Assembly (NCBI RefSeq): GCF_947499065.1
Contig: NZ_CANMMT010000012.1
Location: forward strand, 19,000 to 82,999
Reading direction: 5' to 3'
Length of the DNA: 64,000 bases
Origin: an uncultured Tenacibaculum sp.
GTDB taxonomy: Bacteria; Bacteroidota; Bacteroidia; Flavobacteriales; Flavobacteriaceae
A program made the translations under genes and the position numbers. Below are positions 27,177-34,996 of the stretch, one piece after another. Positions within the stretch are counted from its first letter, which is position 1, and every line of letters starts with the position of its first letter. Under the pieces are notes generated by a model. That model did not search any database. It had not been told where the DNA came from and worked only from the letters and a program-made list of their open reading frames with translations.

Positions 27177-29846
27177 ATGATTAAAAAATCAATACTAACT
27201 ATAGTATTTTTATTTCTCGTTAATTATACTTTTTCTCAAGAAAAGTTTGATGTTTCTTACAAACAAACTTCTCTTCAACAAGTTATTGCCGATTTAGAAG
27301 CTAAAACAACTTTCATTTTTTCATACTCTAAAGAAGTAATTCATAAAAAAGAAGTTACGTTTACTAAAGAAAAAGTAAGTATTAAAAATATTCTTCCTGA
27401 GTTAACACAACAAACAGGTTTACTTTTTGAAGTTCTTAGCAATAAGCAAATCATTATTAGTAAACCTAGAAGAATATGTGGTTATATTATTGATGCTAAC
27501 ACTAACGAAGCTTTAGCGTATACCAATGTAATTATAAATAGTAAACTATATACCACCACTAATGAAAGTGGTTTTTTTAGTTTTGAAAATCCTCCAAAAA
27601 ATTCGGAAAAAATCTCGCTAACTTTATTAGGTTACCAAGACAAGGAAGTTACTTTAAGTACTAATGATGATTGTAAAACACTACACCTTCACCCACAATC
27701 TTCTCAACTTGATGAAGTTGTCGTTTTAGGATATATTACTTCTGGTATTGATAGAAACAAAGACGGTTCTATTTCTGTAGACTCAAAGAAGTTAGGAATT
27801 CTTCCAGGATTAGTAAGTCCAGATATTTCACAAAGTATTCAATTAATACCTGGTATCTCTACTTTAGATGAATCTGCTACAGGAATACAAATTAGAGGAG
27901 GTTCTCCTGATCAAAATCTAATTTTATATGATGATATAAAGTTATACAATACAGGATATTTCTATGGAATGTTTTCACTTTTTAATCCTTTTGCTACCGA
28001 AAAAGCAACCATCTTTAGATCGGGAACAAGTGCCAGTTATGGAGATAGAATATCTGGAATTATAGATATTTCAAGTGGTACTGATATTCCTAAAAAAACT
28101 GAAGGTGGTTTTGAAATTGACGGTTTATCTATTAATGGATATGTAAAAACTGCTCTTTCCGATAAATTAGCTGTATATGCTTTTGCTAGAAGATCTTATA
28201 ACGACATTGTAAAAACTCCAACTTATAACAGTTATGAAGATAAAATCTTTACCAATTTTGGTGTTGTAAAAGATATAAATGGTACTCCTTTAGTTCTGGA
28301 AACTGATGATGACTATAGCCCTGAAACCAGTACTAATGATTTTTCTTTTGCCGACTTCAATTCTAAAATAATTTATAAGCCAAATGAAAAAAACACCATT
28401 TCTTTAAGTGGTTTATATACTAGAAATCGTTTAGATTTTAACTTTACTGGTGGTGATGAAAAGCTCATAGATTCGCTTAAAACTCAAAATAAAGGCTTAA
28501 GTTTTAATTGGACACATATTTCTAATGAAAAGCAAAAAGAAAAGCTAACTGCTTACTATTCTGAATACAATTCATTGTATCAAAATAACGAAATCAAAGA
28601 TGAAACTGGTAACGGTATTTTAGACTTAGCTGAGATTAATATTCGTAAAAATGATATCATCGATTTTGGTTTAAACTTCACTTCTACAACTCAAATAAAA
28701 GATTTTCAACAATTAACTTTAGGTTATCAACTCTCTTATACTGATTTAAATGTATTGATAAGCAAGGAAAATCCTGTAAAAAATAAATTAGAACAATCAA
28801 TACAAGATGATACCAACTTAAAAAATGCTTTATTTGGAGAGTACACTTTTAGTTTTAAAAATAAAGGATTTGTAAATGGTGGACTTAGATTTGTGCACTA
28901 CAGTTCTTTAAATAAATTTTTGGTCGAACCACGGATCAATTTAGAATATCCTATAACTAGTAGTTTACGATTTAAAACCGCCCTAGAAAAAAGAAATCAG
29001 CCTATTTCTCAATTGGTTGAGTTTAACCATACTGAACTTCGTTTAGAAAATGAATTATGGCGATTATCTGACGGGGAACAGTTTCCTCTATTAAGTAGTA
29101 ATCAAATATCGGGTGGATTATTATATCATCATAAGAATTTAAACATCGATATTGATACTTATTATAAAGAACTAGATGGTTTAACTACGTTTACTAGTGG
29201 ATTTAGTAATCCGTTAGAAAACCTTGAAAAAGGTAAAAGTAATATTAAAGGTTTAGATGTTCTTTTAAAATATAAGTGGGATCATTATAAAATATGGGCT
29301 GGTTATACTTTTAATGATATTACTTTTAAGTTTCCTAACTTAAAAGATACTTCTGATAATTTCCCTGGAAATAACGACATAACACATCATTTTAGAATCT
29401 CTAATACCCTACAGCTTAAAAACTGGCAGTTTTCTCTTGGATGGCAGTTTAGATCAGGAAAACCTATTACACCTGTAAACAGCTATGTTATAAAAATAGA
29501 TGCCGATGGTGAACCTGCTGGTGTTGTTAATTTTGGAGCTATAAACAGTGAGCGCTTGCCTGATTTTCATCGTTTAGATGCTTCAATTTTACATGATTTT
29601 AATATCAATACTAGAAATAAGAAATTAAAAGCGCAATTAGGTATTTCCTTCTTAAATATATACAACAGAATTAAGCCTTTAAACCTAATTTACAAAGCTG
29701 AACGTAAACCTTTAGACGATGGTGGTATTGCAGTTGAAGGAACTACAGGTAGTACTCCTGAGGAATTAGAGGTTATTTTAGAGCAAGTTATTCAACGATT
29801 CTCTTTAGGTTTTACTCCTAATGCCGTTTTTAGAATTTACTTTTAA
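27177..29846 (+). CDS. TonB-dependent receptor with N-terminal STN signalling domain
   Basis: The 889-aa outer-membrane protein has a signal peptide (MIKKSILTIVFLFLVNYTFSQ), an STN domain (about 22-95), a carboxypeptidase-regulatory-like beta-sandwich (about 98-180, ICGYIIDANTNEALAYTNV), a plug (about 200-310, IQLIPGISTLDESATGIQIRGGSPDQNLILYDD) and a 22-strand-type barrel ending in aromatic Phe (FRIYF). The STN domain marks it as the sensing receptor for the preceding FecR and sigma factor. No SusD-like gene follows, so a polysaccharide substrate is not indicated; the ligand is unknown. Confidence 0.92.
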   Translation: MIKKSILTIVFLFLVNYTFSQEKFDVSYKQTSLQQVIADLEAKTTFIFSYSKEVIHKKEVTFTKEKVSIKNILPELTQQTGLLFEVLSNKQIIISKPRRICGYIIDANTNEALAYTNVIINSKLYTTTNESGFFSFENPPKNSEKISLTLLGYQDKEVTLSTNDDCKTLHLHPQSSQLDEVVVLGYITSGIDRNKDGSISVDSKKLGILPGLVSPDISQSIQLIPGISTLDESATGIQIRGGSPDQNLILYDDIKLYNTGYFYGMFSLFNPFATEKATIFRSGTSASYGDRISGIIDISSGTDIPKKTEGGFEIDGLSINGYVKTALSDKLAVYAFARRSYNDIVKTPTYNSYEDKIFTNFGVVKDINGTPLVLETDDDYSPETSTNDFSFADFNSKIIYKPNEKNTISLSGLYTRNRLDFNFTGGDEKLIDSLKTQNKGLSFNWTHISNEKQKEKLTAYYSEYNSLYQNNEIKDETGNGILDLAEINIRKNDIIDFGLNFTSTTQIKDFQQLTLGYQLSYTDLNVLISKENPVKNKLEQSIQDDTNLKNALFGEYTFSFKNKGFVNGGLRFVHYSSLNKFLVEPRINLEYPITSSLRFKTALEKRNQPISQLVEFNHTELRLENELWRLSDGEQFPLLSSNQISGGLLYHHKNLNIDIDTYYKELDGLTTFTSGFSNPLENLEKGKSNIKGLDVLLKYKWDHYKIWAGYTFNDITFKFPNLKDTSDNFPGNNDITHHFRISNTLQLKNWQFSLGWQFRSGKPITPVNSYVIKIDADGEPAGVVNFGAINSERLPDFHRLDASILHDFNINTRNKKLKAQLGISFLNIYNRIKPLNLIYKAERKPLDDGGIAVEGTTGSTPEELEVILEQVIQRFSLGFTPNAVFRIYF

Positions 29847-29868
29847 TTTTTATTACTATATACAAACA

Positions 29869-29898
29869 CAAAAGCTTAGAATAGAATTCTAAGCTTTT
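29869..29898. terminator. Bidirectional terminator between receptor and PatB-like genes
   Basis: AAAGCTTAGAAT-AGA-ATTCTAAGCTTT is a 12-bp perfect stem with a T-run on both strands. It lies between the converging receptor gene (+) and C-S lyase gene (-). Confidence 0.85.
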
Positions 29899-29923
29899 TT
29901 TATTTTCTAAAAATTTTATTTCT

Positions 29924-31147
29924 TTAACAAGAACAGCAATTATCTGATGCTGTAGTTTCTTTAAAAGAAGCATCTACTCCATTGTCAATAGCACTTTTTA
30001 ATTGTTGAAATGCCTTTTGAATTGTTGAAAATGGCGAAGCTATATTCATTCTCATAAATTGTGTATGTCCTTTTTCAAACCAATCACCTGGAGTTAAAGC
30101 TAATTTTGCTTGATTTACAACTAAGTGTTTCAATGCTTTATCTGATAACTTCAACTTACTAAAATCTAACCAAATTTGATAGGTTCCTTCTGGTTTGTAT
30201 AGAGTAACTTCAGACAATTCTTTTTGAATATAACTTTCTACCCAATTTAATGTTTTCTCTAAATAAACTAATAAATCATTTAACCACTCCTCTCCTTCTT
30301 TATAAGCTGCAATAGTAGCGTGTGCTGAGAGTATATTTCCATGATCTAAATACAACGATGCTACACTTGCTTTTACCTGTTCTTTAAAATTCTCATTAGG
30401 AATATATAAATAACCATTAGAAATACTTTGCATTCCAAATGTTTTGGCTGGAGATCCTATAACTGCGATATGTTTTTCACTGTTTTCTATAGATGCAATA
30501 CTATTAAACTGAGAGTTTGAATACACAATATCTGAATGAATTTCATCACTAATAATAGTTACATTATGTTCATTTGCAAGGTTTACCAGATTTTGTAATT
30601 CCTCCTTAGTCCATACTCTTCCCACTGGATTATGCGGATTACAAAGTATAAATGATTTTACATTTAACGTTTTAAACTTGCGTTCAAGGTCTTCAAAATC
30701 CATTTCATAATGCCCGTTTACTAGTTTTAATTTGTTCTGAATTACTTTTCTACCTGCCGATTCTATTAGCTTAAAAAATTGATGATATACTGGTGTTTGA
30801 ACCATAATGCTATCGCCCTTTTCAGATAATTCTCTAATTAGAACTCCAATTCCCGTTAGTACTCCAGAAACTTGTACAAATGATTTTGGATGTAACTTCA
30901 GGTTATTGCGTTTAAGATTCCAATCTGAAATAGCTTTAAAAACTTCTCCTGTATTAAATTCGTATGCATATACGTTTCTATTCATTAATTTTTTCAAAGC
31001 CTCTTGTATGGGGTTTGCAACTTCAAAATCCATATCTGCTATCCATAAAGGCATAACATCTGTTGCACCAAACATTGCTTTTAAATAACTTGAATTACTC
31101 TTTGCAAAGTTATTTTCTACTGTTCGTGTTATATCAAATTGACTCAT
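29924..31147 (-). CDS. PatB/MalY-type pyridoxal-phosphate C-S lyase or aminotransferase
   Basis: I start at ATG 31147 (MSQFDITRTVENN); a longer frame would overlap the upstream gene. The 407-aa protein is a fold-type I PLP enzyme of the MalY/PatB group, with VMPLWIADMDFEVANPI, the NPHNPVGRVW segment, an ISDEIHSD aspartate motif, and the PLP lysine in SPAKTFGMQS (about residue 234). The family cleaves C-S bonds in cystathionine or cysteine conjugates. The C-terminus ends in an unusual SDNCCSC cluster, which could bind thiophilic metal. It is the last gene of the arsenic-type operon, where sulfide or thiol release would make sense; that link is inferred. Confidence 0.85.
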   Translation of the reverse strand: MSQFDITRTVENNFAKSNSSYLKAMFGATDVMPLWIADMDFEVANPIQEALKKLMNRNVYAYEFNTGEVFKAISDWNLKRNNLKLHPKSFVQVSGVLTGIGVLIRELSEKGDSIMVQTPVYHQFFKLIESAGRKVIQNKLKLVNGHYEMDFEDLERKFKTLNVKSFILCNPHNPVGRVWTKEELQNLVNLANEHNVTIISDEIHSDIVYSNSQFNSIASIENSEKHIAVIGSPAKTFGMQSISNGYLYIPNENFKEQVKASVASLYLDHGNILSAHATIAAYKEGEEWLNDLLVYLEKTLNWVESYIQKELSEVTLYKPEGTYQIWLDFSKLKLSDKALKHLVVNQAKLALTPGDWFEKGHTQFMRMNIASPFSTIQKAFQQLKSAIDNGVDASFKETTASDNCCSC

Positions 31148-31169
31148 TATAATTTTCTCTAATTCATTA

Positions 31170-32060
31170 TTAATTCCATTCAGCTTTAGCAGCTTCAAAA
31201 TCCTTTTGAAACGTACTCGTATTCCACATCAATAACAACATTCTATGTGCTATTTGTCTTGCAGTTTCATCATCACTAGGAAAATGTACTCCCATAATTT
31301 CTCTAGACAAACCTACTTCATAAGCTAAAGATATAAATTTACTTCTTTTTTCTGGAATCAACTCACTCAAGGTATAAGCCTGAATATAAGCCCATAATGT
31401 ATGACCACTAGCAAATGAAGGAGTTGGTATTTTTTGTAATGGTTTTATCTTTGAATCTAAATGATAAGGTCTTGCCCTAATTTTATTAAACTTTAAAACA
31501 AACTCTAATAACCTTGCATCGTTCATAATTCCTTTTAATAATTTTGTTGTATTTGGAAACTTTTTTGGATTGTAACTTTCGTCAAAAGTTTCTCTTACTA
31601 AAAAGAATAAATCTTTTAAATTACGCTCATATCTATCGTCAGTTTTAGTGTAATTTTTATGGGGCCAATACCCTACTCTTGCTAATTCCATAACTCGTTC
31701 CTCTTGTTTTTCTGTTCTCTTTTTTTGAAGAGAAAGTAAAAAATCAAGTTCAGCTCTGGTTTGTTCAGAACTATTTGCTGGAAAATTCACGGACTGCATT
31801 ATAAAGTCTACCTGATTAGAACTCAAATAGTATGGTTTATTCGAGGCATAAACCAATATAAAATCTAAATAATTGTCGGTAGGATATTCAATAGTATCCA
31901 TAAACGCATATTCAGCTCTTTTTTCATTACTAAGTTTTTTAAATTCTTTATAATGATTTTTCACTGGTTCTATTTCATGGATTGTAGAAAAGATGGAGTT
32001 TTGTCCATACATCCCTAGAGTAACTGTTAGTACTATTAATGTTATGTTTAATCTGTTCAT
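31170..32060 (-). CDS. Secreted PAP2-superfamily (class A-like) acid phosphatase
   Basis: The 296-aa protein has a signal peptide (MNRLNITLIVLTVTLGMYGQ) and the three PAP2/vanadium-haloperoxidase-type motifs: KIRARP, PSFASGHT, and SREIMGVHFPSD with catalytic histidines. It should act in the periplasm on phosphate monoesters or lipid phosphates. The 21-bp and 22-bp gaps to its neighbours place it in the operon with the CcdA-like and PatB-like genes, although its relevance to arsenic is not obvious. Confidence 0.85.
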   Translation of the reverse strand: MNRLNITLIVLTVTLGMYGQNSIFSTIHEIEPVKNHYKEFKKLSNEKRAEYAFMDTIEYPTDNYLDFILVYASNKPYYLSSNQVDFIMQSVNFPANSSEQTRAELDFLLSLQKKRTEKQEERVMELARVGYWPHKNYTKTDDRYERNLKDLFFLVRETFDESYNPKKFPNTTKLLKGIMNDARLLEFVLKFNKIRARPYHLDSKIKPLQKIPTPSFASGHTLWAYIQAYTLSELIPEKRSKFISLAYEVGLSREIMGVHFPSDDETARQIAHRMLLLMWNTSTFQKDFEAAKAEWN

Positions 32061-32081
32061 TCTTTTATTTTCTTTACTTCT

Positions 32082-32798
32082 TTAAATCCAACCTAATAAC
32101 AATCCGAAGCCTAACAGTATTAGGGAGATTCCTGATATTTGATTTATAATTTGTTTGTTTTGTAATAATTTATCTGAAGCTTTACTAAATCCGAAGCCCA
32201 TTCCTATTAATAATGTTCCTAAGGGAATACTATAACCAATAGCAAACACAAAAAGAGTTAACCAACTTAGAAATAAGCTACCTTGTAAATATGATGTACC
32301 TAAAACTATTGGGAAAATTGGACTACAACCAACAGAACAGGCAGTTGCAAATCCTCCTAAAAGCAATCCAAATAAAAAGCTCTTATTAGTTAAATCTACG
32401 ATTTTGGATGAAAAACTCCCTCCAATTTTTAAGTTAAATGGAAGCATATTTAAACTCATCAAACCTAAATATACTACCAAAACCCCTGCTATAATTGTCC
32501 AGTACTTTCCTACTATTTGCCCAATAGATACACTAATTATCCCTGTTAAAGCTCCTATTAATGATAAAGAGATAATATTTCCTAATAAAAATGACAGCCC
32601 CGTTTTTATATGTGATTTTTTGTTTTTTACACTTGCTTCTGAACCTGCATAGCTAGTTACAGCAGCTAAGACACCTAAATTACAAGCAGATCCTATTGCC
32701 GCTATAACTCCCAACATAAAAACTGCTATAAAAAATAGTGGAGAATTCAATTGATTTTCAATGATAGCATTCGTCCATTCCTGAATATTTTCCAACAT
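32082..32798 (-). CDS. CcdA/DsbD-type membrane protein (ArsG-like family)
   Basis: This 238-aa protein has about six membrane helices and the paired cysteine features of CcdA-type electron carriers (GSACNLG near residue 38, and ACSVGCSPIFPI near 155). It lies 11 bp after a thioredoxin-fold protein gene and downstream of arsM. In Bacteroidota this combination is annotated as ArsF/ArsG, linked to arsenical handling. From sequence alone it could equally be a general thiol-reductant transporter, so I leave the symbol blank. Confidence 0.78.
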   Translation of the reverse strand: MLENIQEWTNAIIENQLNSPLFFIAVFMLGVIAAIGSACNLGVLAAVTSYAGSEASVKNKKSHIKTGLSFLLGNIISLSLIGALTGIISVSIGQIVGKYWTIIAGVLVVYLGLMSLNMLPFNLKIGGSFSSKIVDLTNKSFLFGLLLGGFATACSVGCSPIFPIVLGTSYLQGSLFLSWLTLFVFAIGYSIPLGTLLIGMGFGFSKASDKLLQNKQIINQISGISLILLGFGLLLGWI

Positions 32799-32809
32799 AC
32801 TTTCTAATT

Positions 32810-33415
32810 TTACTTATTGGAACTTTTACAAGAAGCTTTTTGCTTTGTAGTAAATGTTTCTTTCAACTTTGTATTACAAGAAGCTTTACTATTTACCGAG
32901 CACAATACTTTTGAATCTAGAACTAAATCATAAGCTCTAATTAATGTTGTTAGATGAATATTTTCGATAATTGACACACCTTTTCCTAAGACAACAATAG
33001 TGGGTATTTCTTTAATATTCAACTTAGAAACAACCTCTTTGAAATTGTTCTCTGCTTTCTCTAATTCTAAATAATCTGCAGACCCTTCTGAACTATTTAA
33101 TTCTGAAACTACATTTCGAGTTATATTACTTATAACTTTATTTTTATTACTATCATTTCCTTTTAGAAATACGTAAACAACTTCTTTATCTGTTGTTATC
33201 CATTTAAAATCATCTTTTGAGACTACTTCTTTAGTTATTGAACTACAACCAGACTCAGCGCTTGTAGCTTCTTTAAAAGCTGATGTAATTGCTAAAATGA
33301 ATGCTAAAGTAAAAATTCCCAGTCCTAGTTTAATTTTCATTCCTTTATTCTCTCCTTTCTTATTTGGAGAACAACAATTTGAAGGACAATTATCTAAATC
33401 TTCTGTGTTTTGCAT
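32810..33415 (-). CDS. Thioredoxin-fold protein, ArsF-like, Cys-rich ends
   Basis: This 201-aa protein has a Cys-rich N-terminus (CPSNCCSP), a membrane anchor at about residues 27-45 (LGLGIFTLAFILAITSAF), a thioredoxin-like domain (VVYVFLKGND...SKLNIKEIPTIVVLG), and a Cys-rich C-terminal tail. There is no CxxC at the usual thioredoxin site. It starts right after a predicted SigZ-type promoter and is followed by the CcdA/ArsG-like gene. The pair resembles the ArsF/ArsG pair of Bacteroidota arsenic loci. A role in thiol or arsenical redox at the membrane is inferred. Confidence 0.7.
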   Translation of the reverse strand: MQNTEDLDNCPSNCCSPNKKGENKGMKIKLGLGIFTLAFILAITSAFKEATSAESGCSSITKEVVSKDDFKWITTDKEVVYVFLKGNDSNKNKVISNITRNVVSELNSSEGSADYLELEKAENNFKEVVSKLNIKEIPTIVVLGKGVSIIENIHLTTLIRAYDLVLDSKVLCSVNSKASCNTKLKETFTTKQKASCKSSNK

Positions 33416-33441
33416 TGTAATACTTTTATAGTTAATTTCTC

Positions 33442-33470
33442 TATAGACGCATCACTAAAAAAAAGACGCA
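33442..33470 (-). promoter_or_regulatory. Predicted SigZ-type promoter of the arsF-like operon
   Basis: On the minus strand GCGTCTTTTTT (start 33469) and GCGTCTATAG (start 33450) are separated by a 19-bp start-to-start distance. The same two elements at the same spacing precede arsM and sigZ. The downstream CGTCTA element resembles -10 boxes of ECF sigma factors. Confidence 0.7.
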
Positions 33471-33474
33471 AAAA

Positions 33475-33507
33475 AAAATAAGCCTCTTTTTTATTGAGAC
33501 TTATTTT
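33475..33507 (-). terminator. Terminator after arsM
   Basis: An imperfect 12-bp stem (AAAATAAGCCTC / GAGACTTATTTT, one mismatch) is followed on the minus strand by a U-run. It lies 15 bp after the arsM stop and just upstream of the arsF-like promoter, separating the two transcripts. Confidence 0.6.
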
Positions 33508-33521
33508 ATGTGTGGATTAAC

Positions 33522-34310
33522 TTATTTTTCAGCATAAACACCAAGGCTAATAACAGCATTATTGCTAGCCTTAAATGTTTCCAACTCTTGAGAATTCACA
33601 TAGTTTAATAAAACATCATCAGGCATTTCTACTACTTTTTCTTTAGTAATTCTAATATTCTTAAATCCTGCATCTTTTATTGCTTGTATGTAGTCTTCTT
33701 GTTGTAAAGCTCCAGAAATGCATCCTGCATACATTTCAGCTGCATTCATAATACCTCTTGGCAAATCACCCTGAAGAACAATATCAGACATACTAAAGTG
33801 ACCGCCCGATTTTAAAACACGGTATACTTCTTCGTACGCTTTCTTTTTATCTGGAACTAAGTTTAATACACAGTTACTTACCGCAACGTCAATACTATTT
33901 TCTTTTAACGGTAAAGCCTCTATTTCTCCTAAAATAAAATCTACATTATCATAACCTAGTTTTTGCTTATTATCATTTGCTTTTTCAATCATTGCTTCGG
34001 TCATATCTACTCCAATTACATGACCTGTTTCTCCAACAATACTTCGAGCTACAAAAACATCATTTCCTGCTCCTGAACCTAAATCAAGAACTGTATTTCC
34101 TTTTTTTATATTGGCATGCTCTGTAGGAATTCCACATCCTAAAGCGTAATCGGCCTCTGCTTCATAACCGTCAACTTTCGAATAACTTTCACTTAATGTC
34201 CAATCCTGAGCTGGCGAACCGCAAGAGGTAGGTCCACAACCACATCCTGCTCCTGAATTTGCTACTCTTGTATATGCTTCTTTTACTTGTTCTTTTATTT
34301 CTTGTGACAT
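33522..34310 (-). CDS. arsM: Arsenite S-adenosylmethionine methyltransferase
   Basis: I start at ATG 34310 (MSQEIKEQVKEAY). The 262-aa enzyme carries the SAM-binding motif LDLGSGAGNDVF (75-86) and the three cysteines known to bind As(III) in ArsM: C59 (ALGCGIP), C147 (SNCVLN) and C197 (AGCISG). It also has the N-terminal CGCGPTSCG segment seen in many bacterial homologues. It methylates As(III) to mono-, di- and trimethyl species for detoxification. A SigZ-type promoter lies 33 bp upstream. Confidence 0.92.
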   Translation of the reverse strand: MSQEIKEQVKEAYTRVANSGAGCGCGPTSCGSPAQDWTLSESYSKVDGYEAEADYALGCGIPTEHANIKKGNTVLDLGSGAGNDVFVARSIVGETGHVIGVDMTEAMIEKANDNKQKLGYDNVDFILGEIEALPLKENSIDVAVSNCVLNLVPDKKKAYEEVYRVLKSGGHFSMSDIVLQGDLPRGIMNAAEMYAGCISGALQQEDYIQAIKDAGFKNIRITKEKVVEMPDDVLLNYVNSQELETFKASNNAVISLGVYAEK

Positions 34311-34342
34311 AATCTGTTTATTTAAAGTGTTTATTTTCACTC

Positions 34343-34371
34343 TATAGACGTCACTCTTTAAAAAAGATGCA
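34343..34371 (-). promoter_or_regulatory. Predicted SigZ-type promoter of arsM
   Basis: GCATCTTTTTT (start 34370) and ACGTCTATAG (start 34351) on the minus strand are again 19 bp apart. The downstream TCTATAGAGT context nearly matches that before the arsF-like gene. It lies between the sigZ stop and arsM. Confidence 0.7.
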
Positions 34372-34378
34372 AAGATTT

Positions 34379-34924
34379 TTATTTACACGAAGTATTACAT
34401 TTTTTCTCTTTATAATCTATAACATCTCCGTATACATCGGTAGATATTGTACAACATTCTTCATAAGCAGATTTTAACATTTCTCTTCCTCGTTGTACTC
34501 TCGATTTTGCTCCTGAATAAGAGATATTTAAACGCTGAGCTATTTCTTTTTGAGAAATATTTTCTAAATCTGCCAATACAATAGCTTCTTTATATTTATC
34601 AGGAAGAGAATTTATAAATGGACTTATACAACTTGTAAGTTCTGAGGTAAGAGTTTCTTCTGAAAAGTCTTCAGAATCAATATTCTCTGAAGTCTCATTA
34701 TATCTAAACTTTCTAAAATGAGAAACAATTTCATTTCTTGTAATTTGATATATCCAAGAAACTAATTTCTTTTTATTTTTTAAGGTTTCGTATTTAGTAA
34801 ATACTTTTAAAAACACATCTTGAACGATATCTTTAGTCAACTCAGAATCATGGACTTTAGAATTCACAAAATTGGTTAATCTTGTATTCATATCGTTCCA
34901 AACATGTACTATTTCATTGCTCAT
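34379..34924 (-). CDS. sigZ: ECF RNA polymerase sigma factor, SigZ-like, with C-terminal cysteines
   Basis: This 181-aa factor has region 2 (LTKDIVQDVFLKVFTKYETLKNKKKLVSWIYQ) and region 4 (LPDKYKEAIVLADLENISQKEIAQRL...SGAKSRVQRGREML). A short tail follows region 4 with CC, then YGDVIDY, then CNTSC. The tail matches SigZ-type ECF factors, and its five cysteines could bind arsenite or another thiophilic signal. No anti-sigma gene is adjacent. The same bipartite promoter precedes this gene and the two ars transcripts, which indicates autoregulation and control of the cluster. Metal sensing through the tail is my inference. Confidence 0.85.
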   Translation of the reverse strand: MSNEIVHVWNDMNTRLTNFVNSKVHDSELTKDIVQDVFLKVFTKYETLKNKKKLVSWIYQITRNEIVSHFRKFRYNETSENIDSEDFSEETLTSELTSCISPFINSLPDKYKEAIVLADLENISQKEIAQRLNISYSGAKSRVQRGREMLKSAYEECCTISTDVYGDVIDYKEKKCNTSCK

Positions 34925-34952
34925 AATAACAAAAATAAATCTTTGATTTATT

Positions 34953-34981
34953 TGTAGACGTATAAGATTAAAAAAGACGCA
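34953..34981 (-). promoter_or_regulatory. Predicted autoregulated promoter of sigZ
   Basis: GCGTCTTTTTT (start 34980) and ACGTCTACAA (start 34961) on the minus strand lie 19 bp apart, exactly as before arsM and the arsF-like gene. The site is between the TetM-like gene stop (34997) and sigZ. Confidence 0.7.
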
Positions 34982-34996
34982 AACTTTTTTAATAAA

